DNA from: Rhodoferax sp. | GTDB taxonomy: Bacteria; Pseudomonadota; Gammaproteobacteria; Burkholderiales; Burkholderiaceae_C | Reading direction: 5' to 3' | Assembly (NCBI GenBank): GCA_011391545.1 | Contig: JAABQI010000307.1 | Location: 1 to 41,047 of the forward strand | Length of the DNA: 41,047 nucleotides | Shown: piece by piece, positions 1 to 7,705 of the stretch | Layout: each line of letters opens with the position of its first letter | Numbering within the stretch: the stretch's first letter is position 1 | The notes under the pieces: model-generated | The model's input: only the letters and a program-made list of their open reading frames with translations | Database searches by the model: none | Told to the model about the DNA's origin: nothing | Position numbers and translations under genes: made by a program

Positions 1-1
1 C

Positions 2-244
2 AAACGTGGTGGCCGTATCTGGATTCGGGTGTTCCCTGACAAGCCTATTTCCCAAAAGCCCGCAGAAGTGCGGATGGGTAACGGTAAAGGTAACCCCGAG
101 TACTACGTGGCTGAAATCCAGCCCGGCAAGATCGTGTTTGAAATCGTGGGTGTCACCGAAGAATTGGCCCGTGAAGCGTTCCGTTTGGCAGCCGCCAAAT
201 TGCCGCTGCGCACCACCTTCGTGTCACGCATGATTGGTCAGTAA
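2..244 (+). CDS. rplP: 50S ribosomal protein L16, C-terminal part (left edge cut)
   Basis: The last 80 residues of ribosomal protein L16 are present; the start lies left of the window. L16 sits in the large subunit near the peptidyl-transferase centre and the A-site tRNA. The visible part carries the L16 features [27 protein letters not shown] and [13 protein letters not shown], and it ends in the usual place. It is followed 15 bases later by rpmC with a good ribosome binding site (caggag), the standard S10-operon order rplP-rpmC-rpsQ. Nothing looks damaged. The identification is very secure. Confidence 0.97.
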   Translation, partial: KRGGRIWIRVFPDKPISQKPAEVRMGNGKGNPEYYVAEIQPGKIVFEIVGVTEELAREAFRLAAAKLPLRTTFVSRMIGQ

Positions 245-259
245 TCAGGAGAAAATGAT

Positions 260-466
260 ATGAAAACGACTGAATTACGCCAAAAAGACGTCGCCGGTTT
301 GCAGGCAGAAGTCAAAGCGCTGCAAAAGGCACACTTTGGCTTGCGCATGCAAAAAGCGACCCAACAACTCAACAATACAGCCACGCTGCGTTCAGCACGC
401 CGTGACATCGCTCGCGCCAAGACCATTCTGGTCGAAAAGCAAGCCGCTGTTCCATCCGCCAAATAA
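260..466 (+). CDS. rpmC: 50S ribosomal protein L29
   Basis: Small helical large-subunit protein of 68 aa, the normal size for L29, which lies at the polypeptide exit tunnel and contributes to the docking site for trigger factor and SRP. The N-terminal [10 protein letters not shown] and the coiled-coil style repeat of Leu, Lys and Glu are typical. The C-terminal [10 protein letters not shown] matches the conserved RRxIARxxT block of the family. It lies between rplP and rpsQ in the conserved S10-operon order, 10 bases before the rpsQ start. Confidence 0.96.
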   Translation: MKTTELRQKDVAGLQAEVKALQKAHFGLRMQKATQQLNNTATLRSARRDIARAKTILVEKQAAVPSAK

Positions 467-476
467 GGAGCGAAAT

Positions 477-746
477 ATGACGGAAGCTAAAACATCCCTC
501 AAGCGCACCTTGATTGGCAAGGTGGTCAGTGACAAGCGTGCCAAGACGGTCACGGTGCTGATTGAGCGCCGCGTCAAGCACGAGTTGTACGGCAAGATTG
601 TTGGCAAGTCCAGCAAATACCACGCCCATGACGAAAAGGGCGAGTACAAAATGGGTGACATGATCGAAATATCGGAAAGCCGTCCCATTTCCAAGACCAA
701 GAACTGGGTGGCGACGCGTCTTGTGCAAAAGGCCTCGCTGGTCTAA
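477..746 (+). CDS. rpsQ: 30S ribosomal protein S17
   Basis: S17 is a primary binder of the 5' domain of 16S rRNA with an OB-fold. The predicted protein is 89 aa from ATG 477, which is preceded by aaggag. The frame is open further upstream, but that stretch overlaps rpmC and is not family-like. Recognisable blocks are [31 protein letters not shown] and [13 protein letters not shown]. It is the last gene of this operon: a strong terminator follows 31 bases after the stop. In many bacteria rplN of the spc operon would follow directly, but here the next gene is an unrelated peroxiredoxin. Confidence 0.97.
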   Translation: MTEAKTSLKRTLIGKVVSDKRAKTVTVLIERRVKHELYGKIVGKSSKYHAHDEKGEYKMGDMIEISESRPISKTKNWVATRLVQKASLV

Positions 747-777
747 GTCTTTGCATGGGCTGCGTGTCAGCACTTTA

Positions 778-807
778 AAAAACGGCTCACAATTGTGAGC
801 CGTTTTT
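778..807 (+). terminator. Rho-independent terminator of the S10 operon
   Basis: A perfect 13-bp stem (aaaaacggctcac paired with gtgagccgttttt) closes a 4-base loop (aatt) and runs into a T-rich tail. The A tract on the left makes it a possible bidirectional terminator. It lies between rpsQ and the peroxiredoxin gene, 31 bases after the rpsQ stop. Confidence 0.9.
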
Positions 808-841
808 ATTTATTCAAATGTTTTCAAATCAGGAGTTAAAC

Positions 842-1348
842 ATGATTCAAGTAGGTGACCAGTTACCAGCCGCGACGCTGATGGAATTCCATGAAACCGA
901 AGGCGGTGGCTGCAGTCTCGGCCCTAATCCCGTTGACGTGGTCGCTGCCAGTGCCGGCAAGACCATTGCGTTGTTTGCTTTGCCTGGTGCCTTTACGCCC
1001 ACGTGCTCTGCCAAGCATGTGCCGGGTTACATTGCCAACTATGACGCATTCAAAGCCGCCGGAGTGGATGAGATCTGGTGTGTCAGCGTCAACGACGCCT
1101 TTGTCATGGGTGCCTGGGCACGTGACCAGAAGACCGGCGACAAGGTCCGCATGCTGGCCGATGGCGATGCTGTTTTTGCCAAGGCGACCGGCCTGACGCT
1201 CGACCTGACCGGCAAGGGCTTGGGCTTGCGCAGCAACCGCTACTCGATGTTGGTGAAAAACGGCAAAGTGGTGACTCTCAACATTGAAGGTCCCGGCAAA
1301 TTCGAAGTCAGCGACGCTGACACGTTGTTGGCACAAGCCAAGGCCTGA
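842..1348 (+). CDS. Peroxiredoxin, Prx5-like (AhpC/TSA-type redoxin family)
   Basis: A 168-aa thiol peroxidase that reduces hydrogen peroxide and organic hydroperoxides in the cytosol, probably with glutathione/glutaredoxin as reductant, as known for this subfamily. The peroxidatic cysteine is Cys55 in PGAFTPTCSAKHVPGY, the Prx5 signature. The conserved block VNDAFVMGAWA follows. The start at ATG 842 has a well placed AGGAG; an in-frame ATG at 818 lies right behind the S10 terminator and has no good ribosome binding site. The gene is monocistronic, with a terminator on each side. No N-terminal or C-terminal glutaredoxin fusion is present. Confidence 0.92.
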   Translation: MIQVGDQLPAATLMEFHETEGGGCSLGPNPVDVVAASAGKTIALFALPGAFTPTCSAKHVPGYIANYDAFKAAGVDEIWCVSVNDAFVMGAWARDQKTGDKVRMLADGDAVFAKATGLTLDLTGKGLGLRSNRYSMLVKNGKVVTLNIEGPGKFEVSDADTLLAQAKA

Positions 1349-1363
1349 TCCTTTTCAAGTCAG

Positions 1364-1392
1364 CAGGGGACGTCTTTTCAGATGCTCCCCTG
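1364..1392. terminator. Inverted repeat between convergent genes, possible terminator
   Basis: CAGGGGA at 1364-1370 pairs exactly with TCCCCTG at 1386-1392 around a 15-base loop. It sits just after the peroxiredoxin stop and immediately beside the stop of the convergent acetyltransferase, where a shared terminator would be expected. There is no proper T tract after either arm, so the call is tentative. Confidence 0.4.
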
Positions 1393-1393
1393 A

Positions 1394-1882
1394 TCAAAGT
1401 CGCGCCATTAAATAGTGTGCGCCTTCAATGGGGTTGAAGTAATAGGGCGCGACTTCCACAAACCCCAACTCCTGGTACATGGCGCGTGCCGTTTCCATTT
1501 CACTCAGGGTGTCCAGCAGCACATAGTTGTAGCCGGCTTGTTGGGCAGCCTGTATCACCGCCTCGGCCAGACGACGGCCCAAACCCTTGCCACGCAAGGC
1601 CGGGCGCACATACAGGCGCTTCATCTCGCAGGCGTTGGGGTAATCTGCGGTGTCCAGCGGGCGCAGCGCGCAGCAGCCGACCATGTCATGGGCTGAGCGG
1701 GCCATGAACAGGGCGCCGCGAGGTGGCGCGTAGTCACCTGGCAGTCCGGCCAGTTCTGCCTCAAAGTTCTGGAAACACAAGTCGATGTCCAGACTGTTTG
1801 CATACTCCTGGAAGAGCGCGCGCACTTGCTTGACATCATCCGTGCCTTCAAGCGCTTGAATTTGAATGAGTTCGGTGGTCAT
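1394..1882 (-). CDS. GNAT-family N-acetyltransferase
   Basis: A 162-aa protein of the Gcn5-related acetyltransferase family, using acetyl-CoA to acetylate an unknown small molecule or protein. The acetyl-CoA pyrophosphate-binding motif A is clear as RPALRGKGLGRRLAEAV (R/Q-x-x-G-x-G/A form), preceded by the MKRLYV strand and followed by a NYVLLDTL strand and an ARAMYQELGFVEV motif B region. The PYYFNPIEGAHYL ending is common in bacterial stand-alone GNATs. The substrate cannot be told from sequence. It is convergent with the peroxiredoxin, and the cytochrome b561 gene lies 26 bases upstream on the same strand, so the two could be co-transcribed. Confidence 0.85.
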   Translation of the reverse strand: MTTELIQIQALEGTDDVKQVRALFQEYANSLDIDLCFQNFEAELAGLPGDYAPPRGALFMARSAHDMVGCCALRPLDTADYPNACEMKRLYVRPALRGKGLGRRLAEAVIQAAQQAGYNYVLLDTLSEMETARAMYQELGFVEVAPYYFNPIEGAHYLMARL

Positions 1883-1908
1883 GGTGGGCTAGCGCTTGAG
1901 TCGTTCAT

Positions 1909-2571
1909 TCAGCCGCCCAGTCCGATGACTGCGCCGCCCACCATGCCAGCGCAAACCAGAAAAATCAAGGCAGCACGGCTGCGCTCAGACCAACTGTCGC
2001 GGGCATTGGGTGCGGCAAAGGCAAGCGTCTTGTCGCCCGTGATCATGGGTTTGACCAGATTTTCTTTTCTGCCAAAAAAATAATAGGCGATGGCAGACAG
2101 ATGCAAAGCCACCAAGCCCAGCAAGATGAATTTGCCGATCGCCTTGTGGTAAAAAGTCGCATCGCTAACCCAGGCCGACGACACAAATTGGGTCAGGGGG
2201 CCGGCATTGGCGATTTCATCATCGCTCATCAAGCCTGTGGCGACTTGCAGGGCGAGGAACACCAGCATCGCCACCACCGACAGGGCGCCCAACGGGTTAT
2301 GACCGACTTCGTGGTGTGGCAGGCCTTGTCCGCGCAGGTAACGCCATACCGCCTTGGGGCCGACCAAAAATGTGGCAAAGCGCGACCAGTGGCCGCCCAG
2401 CAGACCCCAAACCAGGCGAAACAGCAGCAGGCTCAAAACGCTGTAGCCAAACCGGAAATGCCAGACCATGGCGCCACCGCCCATTTGACTGGTGACGATC
2501 AGGCCGATAAAACAAGCGGCCAGCGCCCAGTGAAACAGGCGCGTCGGCGCATCCCAGACACGAACAAGCAC
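1909..2571 (-). CDS. Cytochrome b561-type di-haem membrane protein
   Basis: A 220-aa integral membrane electron carrier of the prokaryotic cytochrome b561 / Ni-Fe hydrogenase b-subunit-like family. It begins VRVWDAPTRLFHWALAACF, the classic first helix with a haem-ligand His in the RxFHW motif. Further histidines fall in the second helix region (GLPHHEVGHNPLGAL) and the last helix (GLVALHLSAIAYYF). About four membrane helices are visible. The start chosen is GTG 2571, which has a near-perfect AAGGAGGT eight bases upstream; the frame is open to an ATG at 2637 but that extension is not family-like. It is divergent from cytochrome c' 97 bases away, a common pairing in which b561 passes electrons to the periplasmic c-type haem protein. 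Confidence 0.88.
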   Translation of the reverse strand: MLVRVWDAPTRLFHWALAACFIGLIVTSQMGGGAMVWHFRFGYSVLSLLLFRLVWGLLGGHWSRFATFLVGPKAVWRYLRGQGLPHHEVGHNPLGALSVVAMLVFLALQVATGLMSDDEIANAGPLTQFVSSAWVSDATFYHKAIGKFILLGLVALHLSAIAYYFFGRKENLVKPMITGDKTLAFAAPNARDSWSERSRAALIFLVCAGMVGGAVIGLGG

Positions 2572-2667
2572 AGCAAATACCTCCTTGAAAGACGCGGGGG
2601 AAAGGTTAAAAGAATTCTCATACACTTCACAGCCCATCTGTTTTAGTTTAACGACGAAAGGACTTCC

Positions 2668-3120
2668 ATGAAAAAACTCACCGCTTGTCTTCTGGCGGGT
2701 GCAGCATTGGCCATGGCTGTGCCAGCCTCAGCCCAATTCGCCAAAGCTGAAGATGCCATCAAGTACCGGAAAAATGCCCTGTTTGTGATGCAGCAGAATT
2801 TTGGCCGTGTTGCTGGCATGGCGGGCGGGAAAATTCCGTTTGATGCCGGCGTTGCCGCAGAGAGCGCCGCCGTTGCGGAATACATGGCCAAACTGCCTTG
2901 GGCAGGTTTCGGTCCGGGAACCGACAAGGGCGAGACCAAGGCAAAACCTGAAATCTGGACTGACAAGGCCAAGTTCGACGACTACGCCAAAAAAATGCAG
3001 GATGAAATGAGCAAACTGACAATCGCTGCCAAATCCGGCAATCTGGACAACATCAAGGTGGCCGTGAATGCCACCGGCGGTGCGTGCAAGTCTTGCCACG
3101 ACGACTTCCGCGCCAAATAA
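2668..3120 (+). CDS. cycP: Cytochrome c' (periplasmic, C-terminal haem)
   Basis: A 150-aa class II c-type cytochrome. Residues 1-22 form a Sec signal peptide ending ASA. The mature part is the expected four-helix bundle, with the single haem site CKSCH at residues 140-144, almost at the C-terminus as in all cytochromes c'. These proteins bind NO and may protect against nitrosative stress or carry electrons; the exact role is not proven by sequence. A ribosome binding site (gaaagga) precedes the ATG. The divergent b561 gene is the probable redox partner. Confidence 0.93.
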   Translation: MKKLTACLLAGAALAMAVPASAQFAKAEDAIKYRKNALFVMQQNFGRVAGMAGGKIPFDAGVAAESAAVAEYMAKLPWAGFGPGTDKGETKAKPEIWTDKAKFDDYAKKMQDEMSKLTIAAKSGNLDNIKVAVNATGGACKSCHDDFRAK

Positions 3121-3136
3121 TCCGGGCTGCAAACTA

Positions 3137-3165
3137 GGGCATGCCGGTCACTCAGTGGCATGCCC
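3137..3165. terminator. Inverted repeat after the cytochrome c' gene
   Basis: GGGCATGCC at 3137-3145 pairs perfectly with GGCATGCCC at 3157-3165, giving a 9-bp stem and an 11-base loop, 17 bases after the stop codon. There is no T tract, so it could stabilise the 3' end or act as a weak terminator. Confidence 0.45.
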
Positions 3166-3220
3166 TCGCCATGACCGGCGACAAGATGTCGTTATTCCAT
3201 GAACTGCCTAGGACATGCAT

Positions 3221-3928
3221 ATGAATCGGCGCCGATTTGGTTCTTTTTCAGTGTCACTCCTGGCGTCGTCATGGCTGGGGTTCAGTGCAAGCGCAAGCGC
3301 GCTGTCGGTCAATGACCTGACCAATGCCCAGGCCACGCAGGGGCTCAAACTGGCGCTGGAAAAAGGCGCCATTGCGGCTGTCGGGCTGCTGGGGCTGCCC
3401 AACGGTTTCCTGGGCAACGACAAGGTTCGTATTCCCTTGCCGGGCTTTCTGCAAGACACCGCCAGGCTGTTGCGCAGTTTTGGGCAGGGCGCCCGCCTGG
3501 ACGAGTTGATCGTCGCCATGAACCACGCGGCGGAAACCGCCGTGCCGATGGCGCGCGACATGCTGCTGGGTGCTGTCAAAGCCATGAACGTGCAGGATGC
3601 CAAGAAAATCCTGACTGGTGGCGACACGTCGGTGACACAGTTTTTTGCCGAAAAAACGCGCCAACCGCTGGGTCGTAAATTTTTGCCGGTGGTCACCCAA
3701 GTCACCTCGCGGGTCAATCTGGCAGACCAATACAACCGGATCGCAGGCAAAGCCGCCGGCATGGGGCTGCTCAAGGGAGACCAGGTCTCGATAGAGCAGT
3801 ACGTCACCGTCAAAACACTGGAGGGCCTGTACTTCATGATTGGCGAAGAAGAGAAGAAGATCCGGCAAAACCCGGTGGGCACCGGCAGCGCTCTGCTGCA
3901 AAAAGTATTTGGTGCCCTGCGGCCTTGA
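3221..3928 (+). CDS. DUF4197 domain protein, exported
   Basis: A 235-aa protein matching the DUF4197 family of uncharacterised, mainly proteobacterial exported proteins. The N-terminus is a signal peptide starting MNRRRFGSF with cleavage expected after SASASA; the RRRF pattern could make it a Tat substrate. The body is helix-rich with the family-like stretches GLKLALEKGAIAAVGLLG, FLGNDKVRIPLP, VQDAKKILTGGDTSVTQFF and TLEGLYFMIGEEEKKIRQNP. ATG 3221 is preferred over 3215 because AGGA stands at a proper distance from it. The function is unknown. The MFS gene starts 16 bases downstream and is probably co-transcribed. Confidence 0.85.
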   Translation: MNRRRFGSFSVSLLASSWLGFSASASALSVNDLTNAQATQGLKLALEKGAIAAVGLLGLPNGFLGNDKVRIPLPGFLQDTARLLRSFGQGARLDELIVAMNHAAETAVPMARDMLLGAVKAMNVQDAKKILTGGDTSVTQFFAEKTRQPLGRKFLPVVTQVTSRVNLADQYNRIAGKAAGMGLLKGDQVSIEQYVTVKTLEGLYFMIGEEEKKIRQNPVGTGSALLQKVFGALRP

Positions 3929-3944
3929 TGGGAATCCTCCCGCT

Positions 3945-5186
3945 GTGCTGACCCTGTTGCCGCGGCGCAACGCGATTTTGGTGTTTGTTACCTTCGCCTT
4001 TGCCTATTTCCTCTCGTCCCTGATTCGCGCCATCACGGCCACGCTGTCTCCTACGCTCACGCAGGAATTCGCACTCAATGCGCAGGACCTGGGTCTGCTT
4101 GCCGGTGGTTATTTTTTGGGTTTTGCCGCGACGCAATTACCCCTGGGCGCCTGGCTCGACCAGCATGGCCCAAAAAAAGTCATTTTGTATTTCCTGCTGG
4201 TTGCCGTGCTGGGTTGCATGGCCTTTGCCATGGCCGAGAGTTTTACCGGATTGCTGCTGGCCCGCGTGCTCACGGGTGTCGGCGTCAGCGCCTGCCTGAT
4301 GGCCCCGCTCACTGGCTATCGGCGCTGGTTCGCGGCGAGTTCGCAAATGCGCGCCAACTCCTGGATGCTGATGACGGGGTCCTTCGGCATGGTCGCCTCT
4401 ACCTTGCCCGTGCAGTGGTTGCTGCCGCTGGTCGGTTGGCGCGCGCTGTTTTGGGCGCTGGCGGCACTGGTGGCGTTGGCCATGCTGCTGATCGCCTGGC
4501 ACACGCCGCAGTGGCAGACCCTTGCCATTTCCGGGACGAATCCGCCAGTTGCCAAAGCCAACTACGGTGCGGTCTGGCGCCACCCTTACTTCAGAAAAAT
4601 GGCCCCCATGGCCTTTTTCATCTACGGTGGATTGATCGCCATGCAAACGCTGTGGGTCACACCCTGGATGATTCGCGTGGCAGGATTCACCCCGCTGCAA
4701 GCGGCCACGGGCTTGTTCTGGCTCAACATGGCCATGCTGGGCGCCTTCTTTGCCTGGGGCATGCTGTTCCCCTGGCTGGCGCGCCGCGGCCACAGCGCCG
4801 ACCGCCTGATTGCCTTGGGCATGCCGCTGAGCTTTTGCCTGCTGGCCTTGATCGTTGTCCTGGGATCGTCCATCGGCGTTTGGGCCGGCTTGGCCTGGGC
4901 CCTGTATTGCATGAGTTGCACCTTCATTGCCTTGGCGCAACCGGCCGTTGCCATGGCTTTCCCACCCAATTTGGCCGGTCGCGCGCTGTCGTCGTATAAC
5001 TTGCTGCTCTTTGCCGGCGTGTTTGCCGTGCAGTGGGGCATCGGCCTGGCCATCGATGGCTTTCGGGCGCTGGGATGGACCGAGGTGTCAGCTTTTCAGA
5101 TGGCGATGGCGATTTATTTGCTTTGCACCATAGCGTCCTACGCATACTTCCTGATGACAAAAAGCCATAATCAGCAACCGTGTTGA
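3945..5186 (+). CDS. MFS transporter
   Basis: A 413-aa major facilitator superfamily permease with about twelve hydrophobic helices. The motif A region between helices 2 and 3 is visible as GAWLDQHGPKKVI, and the first helix starts NAILVFVTFAFAYFLSSL. The family resembles the sugar or organic-acid type, but the substrate cannot be assigned. No ATG lies at the expected N-terminus. GTG 3945 is the most sensible start, 16 bases after the DUF4197 stop, although no good ribosome binding site is seen. The frame is open back to 3840, but that part overlaps DUF4197 coding sequence. It precedes the PTS genes by about 50 bases on the same strand. Confidence 0.85.
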   Translation: MLTLLPRRNAILVFVTFAFAYFLSSLIRAITATLSPTLTQEFALNAQDLGLLAGGYFLGFAATQLPLGAWLDQHGPKKVILYFLLVAVLGCMAFAMAESFTGLLLARVLTGVGVSACLMAPLTGYRRWFAASSQMRANSWMLMTGSFGMVASTLPVQWLLPLVGWRALFWALAALVALAMLLIAWHTPQWQTLAISGTNPPVAKANYGAVWRHPYFRKMAPMAFFIYGGLIAMQTLWVTPWMIRVAGFTPLQAATGLFWLNMAMLGAFFAWGMLFPWLARRGHSADRLIALGMPLSFCLLALIVVLGSSIGVWAGLAWALYCMSCTFIALAQPAVAMAFPPNLAGRALSSYNLLLFAGVFAVQWGIGLAIDGFRALGWTEVSAFQMAMAIYLLCTIASYAYFLMTKSHNQQPC

Positions 5187-5238
5187 ATCACCAGAGCCAA
5201 CACCATGCCCCTTCAAAGTTGCAGCACCCGTGAAAGAC

Positions 5239-5685
5239 ATGAATAACGGAATTTTTATCATTGCGCATGCACCCCTGGCCACGGCCTTGCGCCAGTGTGT
5301 GCTCCACGTTTTTCCGGATGCGGCAGCCTCGCTGGCGGTGCTCGATGTCCAGCCCAATACCCCGGTCGATGAATCCCTGGACAGCGCCCGTTTGACCATG
5401 GCGCTGCTCAATACCGGGCGCACGCTGATCCTGACCGACATGTTCGGCGCCACGCCCTGCAACGTGGCACAAAAACTGGTGGACGGCGTGAATTCAAGAC
5501 TGGTCGCCGGCGTAAACCTGCCCATGCTGCTGCGCGCCATCACCTACCGCAACGAGCCCATGGACGCCCTGGTGGCGCGCGTGCTTTCCGGTGGCACCCA
5601 GGGCGTGATGCAAGTGGCTGTCACGGCGCCGCAAAATCAGCAACGAAAACCAAATGATCAAAACCACGACCACCATCAGCAATAA
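5239..5685 (+). CDS. PTS EIIA component, mannose type
   Basis: A 148-aa EIIA-Man family protein, the phospho-acceptor that takes phosphate from HPr. The active-site histidine is His10 in FIIAHAPLATAL, right after the first strand. LILTDMFGATPCNVA matches the conserved TDxxGGTP block. I start at ATG 5239; a GTG at 5230 is in frame but has no ribosome binding site. No EIIB, EIIC or EIID genes follow, so a regulatory role as in other betaproteobacteria is likelier than mannose transport. Its 3' end overlaps the HPr gene by 32 bases, implying translational coupling. The C-terminal tail is His/Asn/Gln-rich, and that stretch doubles as the HPr start region. Confidence 0.9.
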   Translation: MNNGIFIIAHAPLATALRQCVLHVFPDAAASLAVLDVQPNTPVDESLDSARLTMALLNTGRTLILTDMFGATPCNVAQKLVDGVNSRLVAGVNLPMLLRAITYRNEPMDALVARVLSGGTQGVMQVAVTAPQNQQRKPNDQNHDHHQQ

Positions 5686-5923
5686 ATTGGGGCTTCATGC
5701 CCGCGCTTCTGCCAAACTGACCAAGCTGGCCGGCAGTTTTCCGTGCGAGGTCTGGATGTCGCGCGGCGATCGTCGCGTCAATGCCAAGAGCATCATGGGG
5801 GTGATGATGCTGGCTGCCGGTATGGGCTCACAGATCGAAATTGAAACCAGTGGCGAGCAGGAGCAGCAGGCGATGGAGGCGTTGTTGTATTTGGTGGCAG
5901 ACAAGTTTGGAGAAGGTGAATGA
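5654..5923 (+). CDS. ptsH: Phosphocarrier protein HPr
   Basis: An 89-aa HPr. The phosphorylated histidine is His15 in NKLGLHARASAKL, and the regulatory-site serine is Ser46 in VNAKSIMGVMML, the sequence context recognised by HPr kinase/phosphorylase in organisms that have it. HPr takes phosphate from enzyme I at His15 and hands it to EIIA. Its ATG lies inside the EIIA gene and its stop overlaps ptsI by 4 bases (ATGA), so the three genes form a tightly coupled unit. Confidence 0.96.
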   Translation: MIKTTTTISNKLGLHARASAKLTKLAGSFPCEVWMSRGDRRVNAKSIMGVMMLAAGMGSQIEIETSGEQEQQAMEALLYLVADKFGEGE

Positions 5924-7698
5924 CTTTTGCCATCCATGGTCTGGCAGTGGCCCGGGGCATCGCCATCGGGCGGGCGGTACTGGTGGCTTCCAGCCGGCTG
6001 GACGTGGCGCATTACTTTGTCGAACCCGCGCAGGTTGCCGCTGAGATCAACCGGGTGCGTGATGGCCGCGACGCGGTGGTGGAAGAAATTCACCGCCTGC
6101 AGGCCAGCATCGCCCATATGGGGCCCAAAGACACGCCCCACGAGTTGTCGGCGCTGCTCGATGTGCACCTGATGCTGCTGCAGGACGAGGAGCTGTCGTC
6201 CGGCGTTCGCCACTGGATCAAGGACCGGCTTTACAACGCGGAGTGGGCGCTGACCACCCAACTTGAAGTCGTGGCGCGCCAGTTTGACGAGATGGAAGAC
6301 GACTATTTGCGCGAACGCAAAGCCGACCTCGAGCAGATCACCGAAAAAATCCTGCGTGCCATGCGCGGCGTCTCATCGCCGTTGGTCCAGCCGCTGGGGC
6401 GCCAGGGACGCAAGACGTCGCAACAGGACTTGTTGCTCGACGACACGGTGGATGTGCCTCTGATCCTGGTGGCGCATGACCTTTCGCCTTCGGACATGCT
6501 GCAATTCAAGCAGAGTGTTTTTGCCGGTTTCATCACCGATGTGGGCGGCAAGACCTCCCACACCGCCATTGTGGCGCGCAGCCTGGACATTCCGGCGGTG
6601 GTGGGCGCGCGCCTGAGCAGTCACCTGATCCAGCAGGACGACTGGGTGGTGATCGATGGTGATGCGGGCGTGGTGGTGGTGGACCCCTCGCCGATCATTT
6701 TGGCTGAATACGGTTTCAAGCAGCGCCAGGGCGAGCTCCAGCGGGGACGCCTGGGGCGGTTGCTGCACACGCCGGCGGTGACGCTGGACGGGCAAAAAAT
6801 CGAACTGTTGGCCAACATCGAAATGCCCGACGATGCCACCGCCGCGCTGAAAGCGGGTGCCGTCGGTGTCGGCCTGTTCCGCAGTGAGTTCTTGTTCATG
6901 GGCCGCCATGGCAAACTGCCCAACGAAGAGGAGCAGTATCTGGCTTACCGGCGGGCGGTGCAAGGCATGCAGGGCCTGCCGGTCACGATCCGCACGGTCG
7001 ATGTGGGCGCTGACAAGCCGCTCGACGACACCATGCGCGACGACGCCCATCTGAACCCTGCGCTGGGATTGCGCGCCATTCGCTGGAGTCTGGCCGACCC
7101 GGCCATGTTTCTGACTCAGTTGCGCGCCGTGTTGCGCGCGGCGGCCCACGGCCAGGTCAACGTGATGATACCGATGCTGGCGCACGCGCGTGAGATCCGC
7201 CAGACCATGGCGCTGATCGACCACGCCCGCGTGCAGTTGGACAACCGTGGCGTGGCCTACGGTCCGGTCAGGATCGGCGCCATGATCGAAATCCCGGCTG
7301 CCGCGCTGACGCTCAAGGTGTTTCTCAAGTACTTCGACTTTCTGTCGATCGGCACCAACGATTTGATTCAGTACACGCTGGCCATCGACCGCGCCGACGA
7401 GTCGGTGGCGCACCTTTACGACCCGATGCACCCTGCCGTGTTGCGCCTGGTGTCCAACACCATTGCGGAGGGGCGGGCACAAGGCAAGCCGGTCAGTTTG
7501 TGTGGCGAAATGGCGGGCGATGTGAGCATGACCAAATTGCTGCTGGGGATGGGCCTGCGCAGTTTTTCCATGCATCCGGCGCAAATTTTGGTGGTCAAGC
7601 AGGAGCTGTTGCGCTCCGATACCAGCAAGCTGGCGCCCTGGGCGGCGCAATTGATAGACGATGACGAGCCCTTTATTCAGCCGCAGAAAACGGTTTGA
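5920..7698 (+). CDS. ptsI: PTS enzyme I (phosphoenolpyruvate-protein phosphotransferase)
   Basis: A 592-aa enzyme I that autophosphorylates from phosphoenolpyruvate and feeds HPr. The active-site histidine is His214 in GGKTSHTAIVARS. The C-terminal PEP-binding barrel has GLFRSEFLFM, FDFLSIGTNDLIQYT and SLCGEMAGD with the catalytic cysteine Cys528. The N-terminal domain is slightly longer than in E. coli (His214 against His189). The gene overlaps ptsH by 4 bases and ends 7 bases from the convergent lrgB, with no obvious terminator between them. Confidence 0.96.
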   Translation: MTFAIHGLAVARGIAIGRAVLVASSRLDVAHYFVEPAQVAAEINRVRDGRDAVVEEIHRLQASIAHMGPKDTPHELSALLDVHLMLLQDEELSSGVRHWIKDRLYNAEWALTTQLEVVARQFDEMEDDYLRERKADLEQITEKILRAMRGVSSPLVQPLGRQGRKTSQQDLLLDDTVDVPLILVAHDLSPSDMLQFKQSVFAGFITDVGGKTSHTAIVARSLDIPAVVGARLSSHLIQQDDWVVIDGDAGVVVVDPSPIILAEYGFKQRQGELQRGRLGRLLHTPAVTLDGQKIELLANIEMPDDATAALKAGAVGVGLFRSEFLFMGRHGKLPNEEEQYLAYRRAVQGMQGLPVTIRTVDVGADKPLDDTMRDDAHLNPALGLRAIRWSLADPAMFLTQLRAVLRAAAHGQVNVMIPMLAHAREIRQTMALIDHARVQLDNRGVAYGPVRIGAMIEIPAAALTLKVFLKYFDFLSIGTNDLIQYTLAIDRADESVAHLYDPMHPAVLRLVSNTIAEGRAQGKPVSLCGEMAGDVSMTKLLLGMGLRSFSMHPAQILVVKQELLRSDTSKLAPWAAQLIDDDEPFIQPQKTV

Positions 7699-7705
7699 TG
7701 AAAAG

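Noticed and set aside
6373-7650. 425-codon minus-strand frame opposite ptsI
   Set aside because: Antisense shadow of ptsI; ptsI has all its catalytic motifs, and the opposite frame looks like no known protein.
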